A stretch of DNA of 16,892 nt, taken from contig JBBPZZ010000145.1 in NCBI GenBank assembly GCA_038198445.1, positions 1 to 16,892 on the forward strand. Direction: 5' to 3'. The translations under genes were made by a program, and so were the position numbers. Source of the stretch: JACDDK01 sp038198445. GTDB taxonomy: Bacteria; Actinomycetota; Rubrobacteria; Rubrobacterales; Rubrobacteraceae. A model generated the notes under the pieces. That model saw only the letters and a list, made by a program, of their open reading frames with translations. It ran no database searches and was not told where the DNA came from. Positions 7,274 to 15,827 of this stretch are shown here, piece after piece; the first letter of the stretch is position 1; each line of letters begins with the position of its first letter.

Positions 7274-8278
7274 GTGTCTCAAGGAACGATACGCATCACG
7301 GCGCTCGACGGGGTTGGGGTGGACCTGGACCAGATGGCGCGGGACGTGAAGGCTGGTCTCTCCGCCGATCCGAAAGACCTCTCGCCGTGGCCGAAGTACT
7401 TCTACGACGCGGAAGGGTCACGGCTCTTCGAGGAGATAACGGAGCTTCCAGAGTACTACCAGACCCGCACGGAGCTTTCCATACTGCGCGAAAAAGCCGA
7501 AGAGATAGTAAGTGTCTCGCATTGCCGGGAGCTGGTCGAGCTAGGCTCCGGGTCCGCGAGCAAGACCCGCGCGTTGCTCGACGCGATGCTGGAGAGCCGC
7601 GACGGACACGCCGTCCGGTACGTCCCGCTGGATGTGAGCGAAAGCGCCCTGCGAGAAAGCGGGGAGATGCTGCTGACGGAGTATCCCGAGTTGGAGATAC
7701 GAGGCTACATCGGCGACTTCGAGCGGTCGCTCGGCGGTCTTCTCGGCTGGGACGTGGATGGCAAAGAGTCTGGCGGACGGTTGGTGATCTTCCTCGGCGG
7801 CACCATCGGTAACTTCACCCCAGATAAACGGCGCTCGTTCCTTACAGAGATACGCGCCGGACTGCGCTCCGGAGACCACGTCCTCATCGGCGTGGACCTC
7901 GTCAAGGACCGGGAAGTTCTGGAAGCCGCCTATAACGACGCAGCCGGGGTCACCGCCCGGTTCAACACGAACATGCTAAAGGTCCTGAACGACCGGCTCG
8001 GGGCGGATTTCAACCCGGAGCTATTCGACAACCGCGCCATCTACAACTCCGGAGAATCCCGCATCGAGATGTGGCTCGACTCGCGGGTGGAGCAGGAAGT
8101 CCACGTCTCTGGTCTCGACGTGCGCTTCGAGGAAGGCGAGGGGATGCGGACGGAGGTCAGCGCCAAGTTCACCCCCGAATCCGCCCCAAAGATGCTCGAA
8201 CAGGCGGGCTTCGAAGCCCTGAACCTCTACACCGACGAGCGAAATTTCTTCGGCCTCGTCCTGGGCAAGGCGAACTAG
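7274..8278 (+). CDS. egtD: L-histidine N-alpha-methyltransferase EgtD
   Basis: S-adenosylmethionine-dependent enzyme that trimethylates histidine to hercynine, the first step of ergothioneine synthesis, in the cytosol. The protein has 334 residues, slightly above the usual 320. It starts at GTG 7274 with GGGGAGG about 8 bases before. The histidine-binding loop region has LPEYYQTRTE (58-67). The SAM-binding loop is VELGSGSASKTR (88-99), followed by PLDVSESAL. FLGGTIGNF (173-181) and NTNMLKVLNDRLGADF match the EgtD family, and the C-terminal EVSAKF and LYTDERNFFGLVL match its lid domain. It closes the egtBCD run. No gene for EgtA or EgtE follows. Confidence 0.95.
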   Translation: MSQGTIRITALDGVGVDLDQMARDVKAGLSADPKDLSPWPKYFYDAEGSRLFEEITELPEYYQTRTELSILREKAEEIVSVSHCRELVELGSGSASKTRALLDAMLESRDGHAVRYVPLDVSESALRESGEMLLTEYPELEIRGYIGDFERSLGGLLGWDVDGKESGGRLVIFLGGTIGNFTPDKRRSFLTEIRAGLRSGDHVLIGVDLVKDREVLEAAYNDAAGVTARFNTNMLKVLNDRLGADFNPELFDNRAIYNSGESRIEMWLDSRVEQEVHVSGLDVRFEEGEGMRTEVSAKFTPESAPKMLEQAGFEALNLYTDERNFFGLVLGKAN

Positions 8279-8317
8279 AGTCTCTTTTCGAGAGCCCACG
8301 AGAGCAAGCCGCCGGGT

Positions 8318-8323
8318 TATAGT
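8318..8323 (+). promoter_or_regulatory. Candidate -10 box for the OsmC-family gene
   Basis: TATAGT about 30 bases before the OsmC ATG, in the 77-base gap after egtD. No matching -35 is visible at 16-18 bases, so this is weak. If real, the OsmC gene could be transcribed apart from egtBCD. Confidence 0.3.
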
Positions 8324-8355
8324 GTGGTGGGAAAACTGACCAGGGAAGGTGGATT

Positions 8356-8880
8356 ATGGATCTCCGTTCGACGCAGAAGCCTCTGAAGGACAAGTATCGG
8401 AGCGAACCCGACTCCTCGAAGATAACGCTCAGAGCCACGGGTAGCGAGACGGATACTCCGGTCTCCTGCTCCGTGGACATCGGGCGAGCGGTCTACGCGG
8501 CCGAGGCCCACAGCGGGGTCGGCGGGATGGGCACGGCGGCCTGCTCGGGCGACCTGCTGCTCGGCGCTCTGGCGGCTTGCGCCCAGATCACCTGCCAGAT
8601 GGTAGCCACCGCCATGAACGTCCCCACCAACCACATAGAAGTCGTCGCCGAAGGAGACCTGGACCTCGCCGGCACTCTCGGAATCTCGAAAGAAGTGTCC
8701 GTTGGGTTCGAGGAGATACGCCTCACCCTCAAGGTAGACGCCCCCGAAGCCACCGCCGACCAACTCGACGCCCTGCACGAGAAGACCGAGCAATACTGCG
8801 TGGTGATGCAAACCCTGGCGACTCCGCCAAAGCTAAAGACCGAATGGGTCCGGGAGAGCGAACCAAGATCCTCGGTGTGA
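8356..8880 (+). CDS. OsmC/Ohr family protein, probable thiol peroxidase
   Basis: OsmC-family proteins reduce organic hydroperoxides with a pair of cysteines, in the cytosol. The protein has 174 residues, a little longer than the usual 140-150 because of an N-terminal extension. The two expected Cys are C75 in LLGALAACAQIT and C148 in EKTEQYCVVMQTL. Three further Cys (38, 63, 80) are present. The start ATG 8356 follows AAGGTGG by 5 bases. It lies 77 bases after egtD, so it shares an antioxidant setting with ergothioneine. The stop TGA overlaps the GTG of the next, broken gene. Whether it is OsmC, Ohr or a YhfA-like member cannot be settled here. Confidence 0.88.
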   Translation: MDLRSTQKPLKDKYRSEPDSSKITLRATGSETDTPVSCSVDIGRAVYAAEAHSGVGGMGTAACSGDLLLGALAACAQITCQMVATAMNVPTNHIEVVAEGDLDLAGTLGISKEVSVGFEEIRLTLKVDAPEATADQLDALHEKTEQYCVVMQTLATPPKLKTEWVRESEPRSSV

Positions 8881-9523
8881 AGCCCGTAGCACCCGCCACG
8901 CTCCTCTCACTCCTGGCGCTCATCGCTACGATAGTGATTGGATGCGGTGGGAACCCGGACTCCGGTGACAACAAACAGAGTGACAGCGGGAGTACAGCGG
9001 GAGCGAGACCTCCGGTGAGCGGGTAGAGGTCGGCGGCACAGAGGCCCTGGTGTGGGGCGTTGGCGAGCGTGGAGTAGTGCTCTCTCATGGAAGCCACAGG
9101 CGCGCAAGATCGCCAACAGCGGAGTCGTCACGCTGGCGGTCGAGGATACAACCCAGGAGAACATCCAGGCCGCCGCCTGCTACCTGAAAAAGGAACACGG
9201 AGAAGAGCATCACGCTCCTCGGGGCCAGCGCGGAGTCCGGCCCCACGCTGGACGCGGCGGGTGACTCGGGCCTCGCTGAGCAGGTGATCCTACTCTCCGG
9301 CACCGGCGACGTCGCGGACCTCGGCGAGTACCCGAAGCTCTTCGTCGCCAGCGAAGGCGAAGGTCTCGCCTCGCAGGTCCGGCGGATGGCGAAGGACGCT
9401 CCCGGCGACGAAAACAAAGCCCTGATCTTGGACAGCGGCGCTCACGCCCAGGCTATCTTCGACACGGACCAGGGCGATAAGCTCCTGCAGACACTCATCG
9501 AACGCCTGCGGGAGTACGGCTAG
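8877..9523 (+). pseudogene. Broken gene for a lipoprotein-type alpha/beta hydrolase
   Basis: Four pieces in shifting frames read as one protein. The GTG at 8877 overlaps the OsmC stop and opens a lipoprotein-like leader, LALIATIVIGCGGNP, with a lipobox-type Cys. Near 9000 the frame changes and gives VEVGGTEALVWGVGERGVVL and SHG, an alpha/beta-hydrolase opening strand. Near 9085 it changes again to SWKPQARKIANSGVVTLAVE, with a short deletion implied because SHG and SWKPQ overlap. Near 9206 a third change gives ITLLGASAESGPT, a nucleophile-elbow-like GxSxx, then LFVASEGEGLA and a candidate catalytic His in SGAHAQAIF, ending at TAG 9521. Three frame breaks and a deletion make this a true pseudogene rather than one read error. 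Hydrolase family is likely from the motif order; substrate unknown. Confidence 0.72.
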
Positions 9524-9547
9524 ACTGGAAGGTTGTTCAAGCCGGGG

Positions 9548-9892
9548 TCAGCCTTCATCCCGGCCGTGGACCTCGGCGGGCGGGCTGGTCGCCTCGACGG
9601 CGGTGAATACTTCCAGGATGTTGTAGGTGTGAGAGGCGTTCTTCGGCACGAGCCAGGAGTCGCCGGGCTCAAGGATTATCTTCTGTCCTTCGAGGTGTAG
9701 TTCCGCTCTGCCCTCGATCACGTACCCGACCGTCTCGTAATCGCGTCGGGCCTCCGGCTTTGAATCGCCCGGCTCCTGCTTGTCCCACATCCGCATGGAG
9801 ACTCCCTTGCCGGTGACCAGATACTTCTGCCCCATCTCCCCGGTCGGCGAGGTCTCCGAGTTGACTTTCTTTATACTCTTGTCTTCCGTCAT
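9548..9892 (-). CDS. Small cupin-domain protein
   Basis: 114-residue single-domain protein. GYVIEGRAELHLEG, then EPGDSWLVPKNASHTYNI are the two cupin beta-barrel motifs (about 58-95). The second keeps its Pro, Gly and His. The first lacks the usual HxH metal pair, showing RRDYETV in its place, so metal binding may be altered or lost. ATG 9892 is preceded by AGGAG at 7 bases. No transmembrane or signal segment. Cupins of this size can bind small ligands or act as isomerases or sensors; no specific role can be given. It lies convergent to the broken hydrolase gene and downstream of pckA on the same strand, separated by about 350 bases. Confidence 0.8.
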   Translation of the reverse strand: MTEDKSIKKVNSETSPTGEMGQKYLVTGKGVSMRMWDKQEPGDSKPEARRDYETVGYVIEGRAELHLEGQKIILEPGDSWLVPKNASHTYNILEVFTAVEATSPPAEVHGRDEG

Positions 9893-10238
9893 TGGTCACT
9901 CCTAACCTTGCTTCTACGCCCAAGGGCGTTACCCGAGAAAAGCAAAAAGTACACGTCTCCGAAGACCAGAACGCGCTCCATGCTGACTCCGGCTCCCTCT
10001 ATTCGCCGCGGCGCTCTGACTACCTCGCAAGGACGATGGTGTACACCTTGCGCCTCGCAGTGGAGATTGAGGCCATGGAACGGGGACGACGAAGTCTGTA
10101 AAGAGCTTGTAGCAGATTCCTGGACCGAGCCGCAGCCAGGACCATGATCAAGGCTTTACTCTCGCATCTCTTCCTCCAGATGCCGGAAAGACCGCCCCGC
10201 AACGAGAGACGGTCCTCCGTATGAGCATAGAGCGTTCG
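9893..10238. other. Gap of about 350 bases without a recognised gene
   Basis: Only short, low-complexity frames on both strands. The best is a 30-codon minus-strand frame (9889-9981) starting MERVLVFGDV and stopping across the cupin ATG, described under findings. No tRNA, hairpin terminator with a U-run or repeat was seen. Confidence 0.5.
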
Positions 10239-11855
<1,617 letters not shown>

Positions 11856-11946
11856 GTATTCCCTTTCACCCGATAACGTCCGGTCCCATCAGTCCATCCG
11901 GCGCATCCGCGTTCATGCCGACGCGAGGACACCGTTCGCTGGCTGG

Positions 11947-11952
11947 ATTCTA
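11947..11952 (-). promoter_or_regulatory. Candidate -10 box for pckA
   Basis: TAGAAT on the minus strand, about 92 bases before the pckA ATG, in the context GTTAGAATCC. No good -35. If used, the leader would be about 85 bases, long enough for leader control, but no riboswitch fold was recognised. Confidence 0.3.
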
Positions 11953-11992
11953 ACAAACGACGGGTCCCGACGCCGCCGGACAGGGTGATCAA

Positions 11993-12160
11993 GAAGTAAG
12001 CCGGCGGGGAACCTTCTTCGAGAACTTCGAGACCCGTGTCATCTACGAGCATCCTCCTGGCCGGACGGTTACGATCATCGACGGCCTCTGGTTCACGCTG
12101 CTCATGCGGGACATAGCCCCGATCCACTTCGACCACTACTACGCTTCGTGGGTGTGGTGA
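11993..12160 (+). pseudogene. Truncated MaoC-like dehydratase remnant
   Basis: About 55 codons on the plus strand read EVSRRGTFFENFE, then VIYEHPPGRTVTIIDGLWFT, then RDIAPIHFDHYYAS, and hit TGA at 12158-12160. This is the N-terminal third of a MaoC-type (R)-enoyl-CoA hydratase domain: the family pattern is F-E-D-F-x-G-x-x-YEH-x-x-GRTVTEAD-x-x-W-FT followed by a PIHFD turn. The usual protein is about 150 residues. No start codon is present in frame after the upstream stop at 11951, and the second half with the remaining catalytic residues is missing. It is a relic. It sits just before the SDR and ADH genes, so it may once have belonged to an acyl-CoA or alcohol pathway there. Confidence 0.65.
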
Positions 12161-12252
12161 AAGCGAAGATGGCCGGCTACAGCCAGGCCAGGGATACGGT
12201 TATTGTTTTCCAGGCGCGTGGTTTTGATAGATAGGCAGGGCCATCAGCCGCA

Positions 12253-12295
12253 GGCTCCGCCTCCGGAGCCGTAGAGCCTCTAATCCCGCGAGGCT
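12253..12295. repeat. Two adjacent perfect stem-loops upstream of the SDR gene
   Basis: The first is GGCTCCG, loop CCTC, CGGAGCC (12253-12270; 7-bp stem). The second is AGCCTC, a 9-base loop, GAGGCT (12275-12295; 6-bp stem). Neither is followed by a T-run. They lie about 75-115 bases before the SDR start and could be leader structures, a weak terminator of the MaoC remnant, or DNA sites. Confidence 0.35.
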
Positions 12296-12368
12296 TGCCG
12301 CTAGAGTCGGCCGCTGGTAAGTTTCCGGTGCGGGCGGGCAGGTCGTTCAGGCTCCGGAGGAGTGAAAC

Positions 12369-13133
12369 GTGGCGGGTGGCAGGCTGGAAGGAAAGGTCGC
12401 GATAGTTACCGGCTCGGCGTCCGGGATCGGCCGCGCCTCGGCAGAGAGGTTCGCCGCCGAAGGAGCCTATGTCGTGATCGCGGACCTGGATGCATCCGGC
12501 GCGCAAGAGGTCGCGGACGGCATCACCGGAGACGGGGGCGAAGCCACCCACGTCCGGGTGGACGTAACGCGGGCGGACGAGACGGAAGCGATGGTGAACG
12601 CGGCGGTCGAGCGGTACGGCGGCCTGGACGTCCTCTTCAACAACGCCGGCCTCGCCACGTCGCCAACACCCGTCGAGGATACGTCGGAGAGCGTATGGGA
12701 CGCGGCGATGGCGGTCAACGTCAAAGGCGTGTTCCTCTGCTCGCGGGCCGCGGCGCCGGCGCTGCGGAGCGGCGGCGGGTCCATCATCGTCACCTCCTCG
12801 ATAATGGGTATCCGCGCCCGTCCCGGTTACACGGCCTACGCGGCGTCAAAGGCGGCGGTGATCCAGCTCGCGCGCACGCTCGCTCTGGAGATGGCGTCCG
12901 ACGGCGTGCGGGTGAACTGCCTGGCCCCGGTCGCCACCGACACCCCGATGCTCGGTACATTCATCGGGGATCGGGACATGGACGAGGGACGCTCGGCGTT
13001 CGTCTCGACCATACCGCTAGGGCGGCTGGCGCTGCCTGCGGACGTGGCCGAGGCGGCGTTGTTTCTGGCGTCCGACGAATCGGCGTTCGTTACGGGGACG
13101 GTGCTTCCGGTGGATGGCGGGCGCGGGATCTAG
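12369..13133 (+). CDS. Short-chain dehydrogenase/reductase (SDR), probably NAD-dependent
   Basis: Classical SDR of 254 residues, cytosolic. The cofactor loop is TGSASGIG (14-21). The Asp at the end of the second strand in IADLDASG favours NAD over NADP. NNAG is at 91-94. The catalytic residues are Ser143 or Ser144 in VTSSIMG, Tyr157 and Lys161 in AYAASK. The C-terminal VLPVDGGRGI is standard. GTG 12369 is used, with AGGAG 6 bases before. The family covers 3-oxoacyl reductases, alcohol and sugar dehydrogenases; substrate cannot be assigned. The zinc alcohol dehydrogenase starts 71 bases downstream on the same strand, so the two may act on one alcohol or ketone route. Confidence 0.9.
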   Translation: MAGGRLEGKVAIVTGSASGIGRASAERFAAEGAYVVIADLDASGAQEVADGITGDGGEATHVRVDVTRADETEAMVNAAVERYGGLDVLFNNAGLATSPTPVEDTSESVWDAAMAVNVKGVFLCSRAAAPALRSGGGSIIVTSSIMGIRARPGYTAYAASKAAVIQLARTLALEMASDGVRVNCLAPVATDTPMLGTFIGDRDMDEGRSAFVSTIPLGRLALPADVAEAALFLASDESAFVTGTVLPVDGGRGI

Positions 13134-13204
13134 GGGGAAAGATGAATTGAGAGACGATTCGAGAGACATGCCGTAAAAGCACTTCTACGAGAAGGAGCCG
13201 ATAG

Positions 13205-14311
13205 ATGGACGTAACCGCGGCGGTAGTACGCGAGAAAGAGCAGCCCTTCGTCATCGAAGAGTTGGAGCTTGGGCAGCCGCGTTCCGACGAGATCCTGGTA
13301 CGGATCGCCGGGGCGGGAGTGTGCCACACGGACCTGATCGTGCGCGACCAGTGGTACCCGGTGCCGCTGCCCGCCGTGCTCGGACACGAGGGCTCCGGCG
13401 TCGTCGAGAAGGTCGGCGACGGCGTGACGAAGGTGCAGCCCGGAGACCATGTCGTGTTGAGCTACCGCGCCTGCGGCAAGTGCATCAACTGCCTGCGCGG
13501 GAGACCACCGTACTGCCTGAAGCTCTACGACGAGAACTTCGGCGGCGCGCGGCCCGACGGCTCGAACGCCCTGAGCAGCAACGGCGAGGTCGTCCACGGC
13601 CACTTCTTCGGTCAATCCTCGTTCGCTACATACGCCCTGGCGGCGGAGCGCAACGTGGTAAAGGTGCGGGAAGACGTGCCGCTGGAGTTGCTCGGTCCTC
13701 TGGGTTGCGGCATCCAGACGGGCGCGGGCGGGGTGCTCAACTCCCTGCACCCCGAGGCGGGCAGCAGCATCGCCGTGTTCGGGACGGGCTCGGTGGGGAT
13801 GAGCGCGATCATGGCCGCGAGGGTCGCCGGGTGCGCCACGATCATCGGCGTGGACGTGAAGCCTAACCGGCTGGAACTGGCGATGGAGCTCGGCGCGACC
13901 CACACCATCAACGCGGCGGAATCCGCGAACGTGGTCGAGGAGATACAGGGTATCACCGGTGGCGGCGTGGACTACACCGTCGAGACGACCGCCTCGCCGC
14001 GGGTCTTCCGACAGGCCGTGGATTCGCTGCAACTGCTCGGTGTATGCGGCCTCATCGGGGCGGCGGCGCTCGGGACCGAGGCGACATTCGACATGAACAA
14101 CATCCTCTTCGGGAGGACTATACGCGGGATCATCGAGGGAGATTCAATACCGGACATCTTCATCCCGCGCCTTATAGAGCTGTACGCCCAGGGACGCTTC
14201 CCGTTCGACCGTCTGATCGCGTTCTACGACCTGGACCAGATAAACCAGGCCGCCGAAGACTCGGAGAGCGGCGAGGTCTTCAAACCCGTGTTGCGAATGC
14301 CGCGAGGATAG
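13205..14311 (+). CDS. Zinc-dependent alcohol dehydrogenase, aryl/benzyl-alcohol type
   Basis: Medium-chain zinc alcohol dehydrogenase of 368 residues, NAD-linked. Catalytic zinc ligands are C40 in GVCHTD, H61 with E62 in LGHEGSG, and C168 in LGCGIQTG. The structural zinc uses C90, C93, C96 and C104 in RACGKCINCLRGRPPYC. The cofactor loop is FGTGSVGMSA (about 192-201) and the end of the next strand has IGVDVKPNRL, with Asp favouring NAD. The overall pattern (GVCHTD, GVVEKVGDGV, GPLGCGIQTG, MNNILFGRTIRGIIEGD) is that of the benzyl-alcohol or aryl-alcohol group. The exact substrate is uncertain. ATG 13205 follows AAGGAG by 7 bases. Confidence 0.92.
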   Translation: MDVTAAVVREKEQPFVIEELELGQPRSDEILVRIAGAGVCHTDLIVRDQWYPVPLPAVLGHEGSGVVEKVGDGVTKVQPGDHVVLSYRACGKCINCLRGRPPYCLKLYDENFGGARPDGSNALSSNGEVVHGHFFGQSSFATYALAAERNVVKVREDVPLELLGPLGCGIQTGAGGVLNSLHPEAGSSIAVFGTGSVGMSAIMAARVAGCATIIGVDVKPNRLELAMELGATHTINAAESANVVEEIQGITGGGVDYTVETTASPRVFRQAVDSLQLLGVCGLIGAAALGTEATFDMNNILFGRTIRGIIEGDSIPDIFIPRLIELYAQGRFPFDRLIAFYDLDQINQAAEDSESGEVFKPVLRMPRG

Positions 14312-14361
14312 AACGTGATGCGGCCAGAACGTCTTCGCTAAACGCCACGTAGAAGGAATGC

Positions 14362-14387
14362 TATCCTGATACCTGTCAAGATCAGGA
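14362..14387 (+). promoter_or_regulatory. Extended -10 promoter overlapped by a 7-bp inverted repeat, upstream of the fumarase genes
   Basis: TGCTATCCT gives an extended -10 (TG, one base, TATCCT at 14362-14367). TCCTGAT (14364-14370) and ATCAGGA (14381-14387) form a perfect 7-bp inverted repeat with a 10-base gap. It covers the -10 box, the likely transcription start and the first part of the Shine-Dalgarno AGGAGGAGG. It could be a repressor operator. If transcription starts further upstream it would be a hairpin hiding the ribosome site. Confidence 0.4.
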
Positions 14388-14400
14388 GGAGGCGCGCGGG

Positions 14401-15243
14401 TTGCGAGATGTATCGGCGGAAGCGGTAACTAAAACGGTGCGCGACCTCTGCATCGAGGCGAACACACGCCTGCCCGAGAGCCACCTCCGGGCGCTGCGCC
14501 GGGCGCTAGATGACGAAGAATCCCCTTTAGGCCGCGAGGTGCTGGCACGGCTGCTGGAGAACGCCGATATCGCCCGCGAACGGTGCGTAGCCTTCTGCCA
14601 GGATACGGGCTACGCGGTCTTTTTCGTGGAGATGGGGAGTGAAGTCCGCGTAACGGATGGAGAGATCGGCGCCGCGATAGACGAGGGCGTCCGCCAGGGC
14701 TACGAAGAGGGCTACCTGCGTAAGTCCATCGTCAGGAGCCCCATTGACCGCATAAACACTGGGGACAATACGCCGGCCATCGTCTACTACGATCTGGTCC
14801 CCGGAGAAGACTTGAAGCTGACGATGCTCGTAAAAGGCGCCGGATGCGACAACATGAGCGCCCTGAAGATGCTCACCCCCGCCGAAGGACTCCCGGCGAT
14901 GAAAGAGTTCGTGGTCGAGACCATAGAGAAGGCCGGCCCGAACGCAAGCCCGCCCGTCACCGTGGGGGTGGGCATCGGCGGTCCTTTCGAGAAGGCGGCC
15001 CAGCTCGCGAAGAAAGCCCTCACCCGCCCCTCGGGAGAACCAAATCCCGACCCGGCGCTTGCGGAGTTGGAGCGGGAGTTGCTCGGCGCCATAAACGCCA
15101 CTGGCATCGGGCCGGCGGGATACGGCGGCACGCAGACGGCTCTCGCGGTCCACGTCGAGAGCTTTCCCACGCACATAGCCGCCTTCCCCGTCGCCGTTAA
15201 CCTGGACTGCCACTCACACCGCACCGCCTCCATCAAGCTATGA
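14401..15243 (+). CDS. Class I fumarate hydratase, alpha subunit
   Basis: Iron-sulfur subunit of the two-subunit class I fumarase, converting fumarate and malate in the TCA cycle; tartrate dehydratase is a close relative. The protein has 280 residues, the normal length. It starts at TTG 14401, with AGGAGG ending 8 bases before; no in-frame ATG is nearby. The three Cys that hold the [4Fe-4S] cluster are C66 in FCQDTGYAVFF, C149 in KGAGCDNMSALKML and C270 in VNLDCHSHRTA. RSPIDRINTGDNTPA and GVGIGGPFEKAAQLAKKAL are family motifs. The stop overlaps the start of the beta gene by ATGA, so the two are translationally coupled. Fumarase is favoured over tartrate dehydratase by metabolic context only. 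Confidence 0.92.
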   Translation: MRDVSAEAVTKTVRDLCIEANTRLPESHLRALRRALDDEESPLGREVLARLLENADIARERCVAFCQDTGYAVFFVEMGSEVRVTDGEIGAAIDEGVRQGYEEGYLRKSIVRSPIDRINTGDNTPAIVYYDLVPGEDLKLTMLVKGAGCDNMSALKMLTPAEGLPAMKEFVVETIEKAGPNASPPVTVGVGIGGPFEKAAQLAKKALTRPSGEPNPDPALAELERELLGAINATGIGPAGYGGTQTALAVHVESFPTHIAAFPVAVNLDCHSHRTASIKL

Positions 15244-15806
15244 GCAAAGAGCCCATCTACCTCGAAACGCCACTCTCGATGGATGATATCGAGCCCCTGA
15301 AGACTGGCGACGTTGTCAGGTTATCCGGCGCTCTCTACACCGCGCGCGACGCGGCCCACGCCCGGATGAAGGAAGCCATCGAAAAGGGTGAGAGGCTGCC
15401 TTTCGACCCCGATGGACAGGTCGTGTACTTCACCGGCCCGGCTCCGGCGCGTCCCGGACACGCGCTAGGACCAGCGGGACCGACGACGGCCTCGCGTATG
15501 GACCCTTATTCGCCGCTCTTGATCGAGCGTGGTCTGCGAGGCATGGTCGGCAAAGGTGTACGTTCCGGGGCGGTGATCAAATCCATGCGTGAACACGGCT
15601 GCGTGTACTTCGGAGCGGTCGAGGGGACAGCGGCCTTGCTGGCCGACTGCGTAAAAGAAGCCGAGATCGTCGCCTACGAGGACCTGGGCGCGGAGGCGAT
15701 CCAGCGCCTAGTAGTGGAGGACTTTCCGGTCGTCGTCGTCAACGACCTGTATGGCGGAGACCTCTACAGTGAGGGACGGGAACGCTGGCGGCGTTCGGTA
15801 GGCTGA
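15240..15806 (+). CDS. Class I fumarate hydratase, beta subunit
   Basis: Partner of the preceding alpha subunit; 188 residues, close to the usual 180-200. It corresponds to the C-terminal part of single-chain FumA/FumB. Family motifs are PLKTGDVVRLSGALYTARDA, YFTGPAPARPGH, GPTTASRMDPYSPLLIERG, which helps bind the dicarboxylate, and GMVGKGVRS. It ends in VVVVNDLYGGDLYSEG. ATG 15240 overlaps the alpha TGA. The stop is only 10 bases from the stop of the convergent photolyase gene. Confidence 0.92.
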   Translation: MSKEPIYLETPLSMDDIEPLKTGDVVRLSGALYTARDAAHARMKEAIEKGERLPFDPDGQVVYFTGPAPARPGHALGPAGPTTASRMDPYSPLLIERGLRGMVGKGVRSGAVIKSMREHGCVYFGAVEGTAALLADCVKEAEIVAYEDLGAEAIQRLVVEDFPVVVVNDLYGGDLYSEGRERWRRSVG

Positions 15807-15827
15807 GGGGCCGGCGCTAGCCAGCCT
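15800..15827. terminator. Stem-loop across the convergent fumarase and photolyase stops
   Basis: AGGCTG (15800-15805) pairs perfectly with CAGCCT (15822-15827) across both stop codons, with GC-rich inner sequence. It is in the right place for a shared two-way terminator, but no T-run follows on either side, so this is a weak call. Confidence 0.25.

Noticed and set aside
8280..8295. Possible hairpin after egtD (CTCT...AGAG)
   Set aside because: Only four paired bases and no T-run after it.
10160..10238. Possible pckA terminator from a 5-bp stem (GACCG/CGGTC) followed by TTT
   Set aside because: Stem too short and loop of about 15 bases too long to call.
12362..13150. 262-codon plus-strand frame overlapping the SDR gene
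   Set aside because: Arg/Gly-rich out-of-frame reading of the SDR; the overlapping frame has all the SDR motifs.
13130..14032. 300-codon frame antisense to the alcohol dehydrogenase
   Set aside because: Mirror of the zinc ADH coding sequence, His/Arg/Val-rich, no motif.
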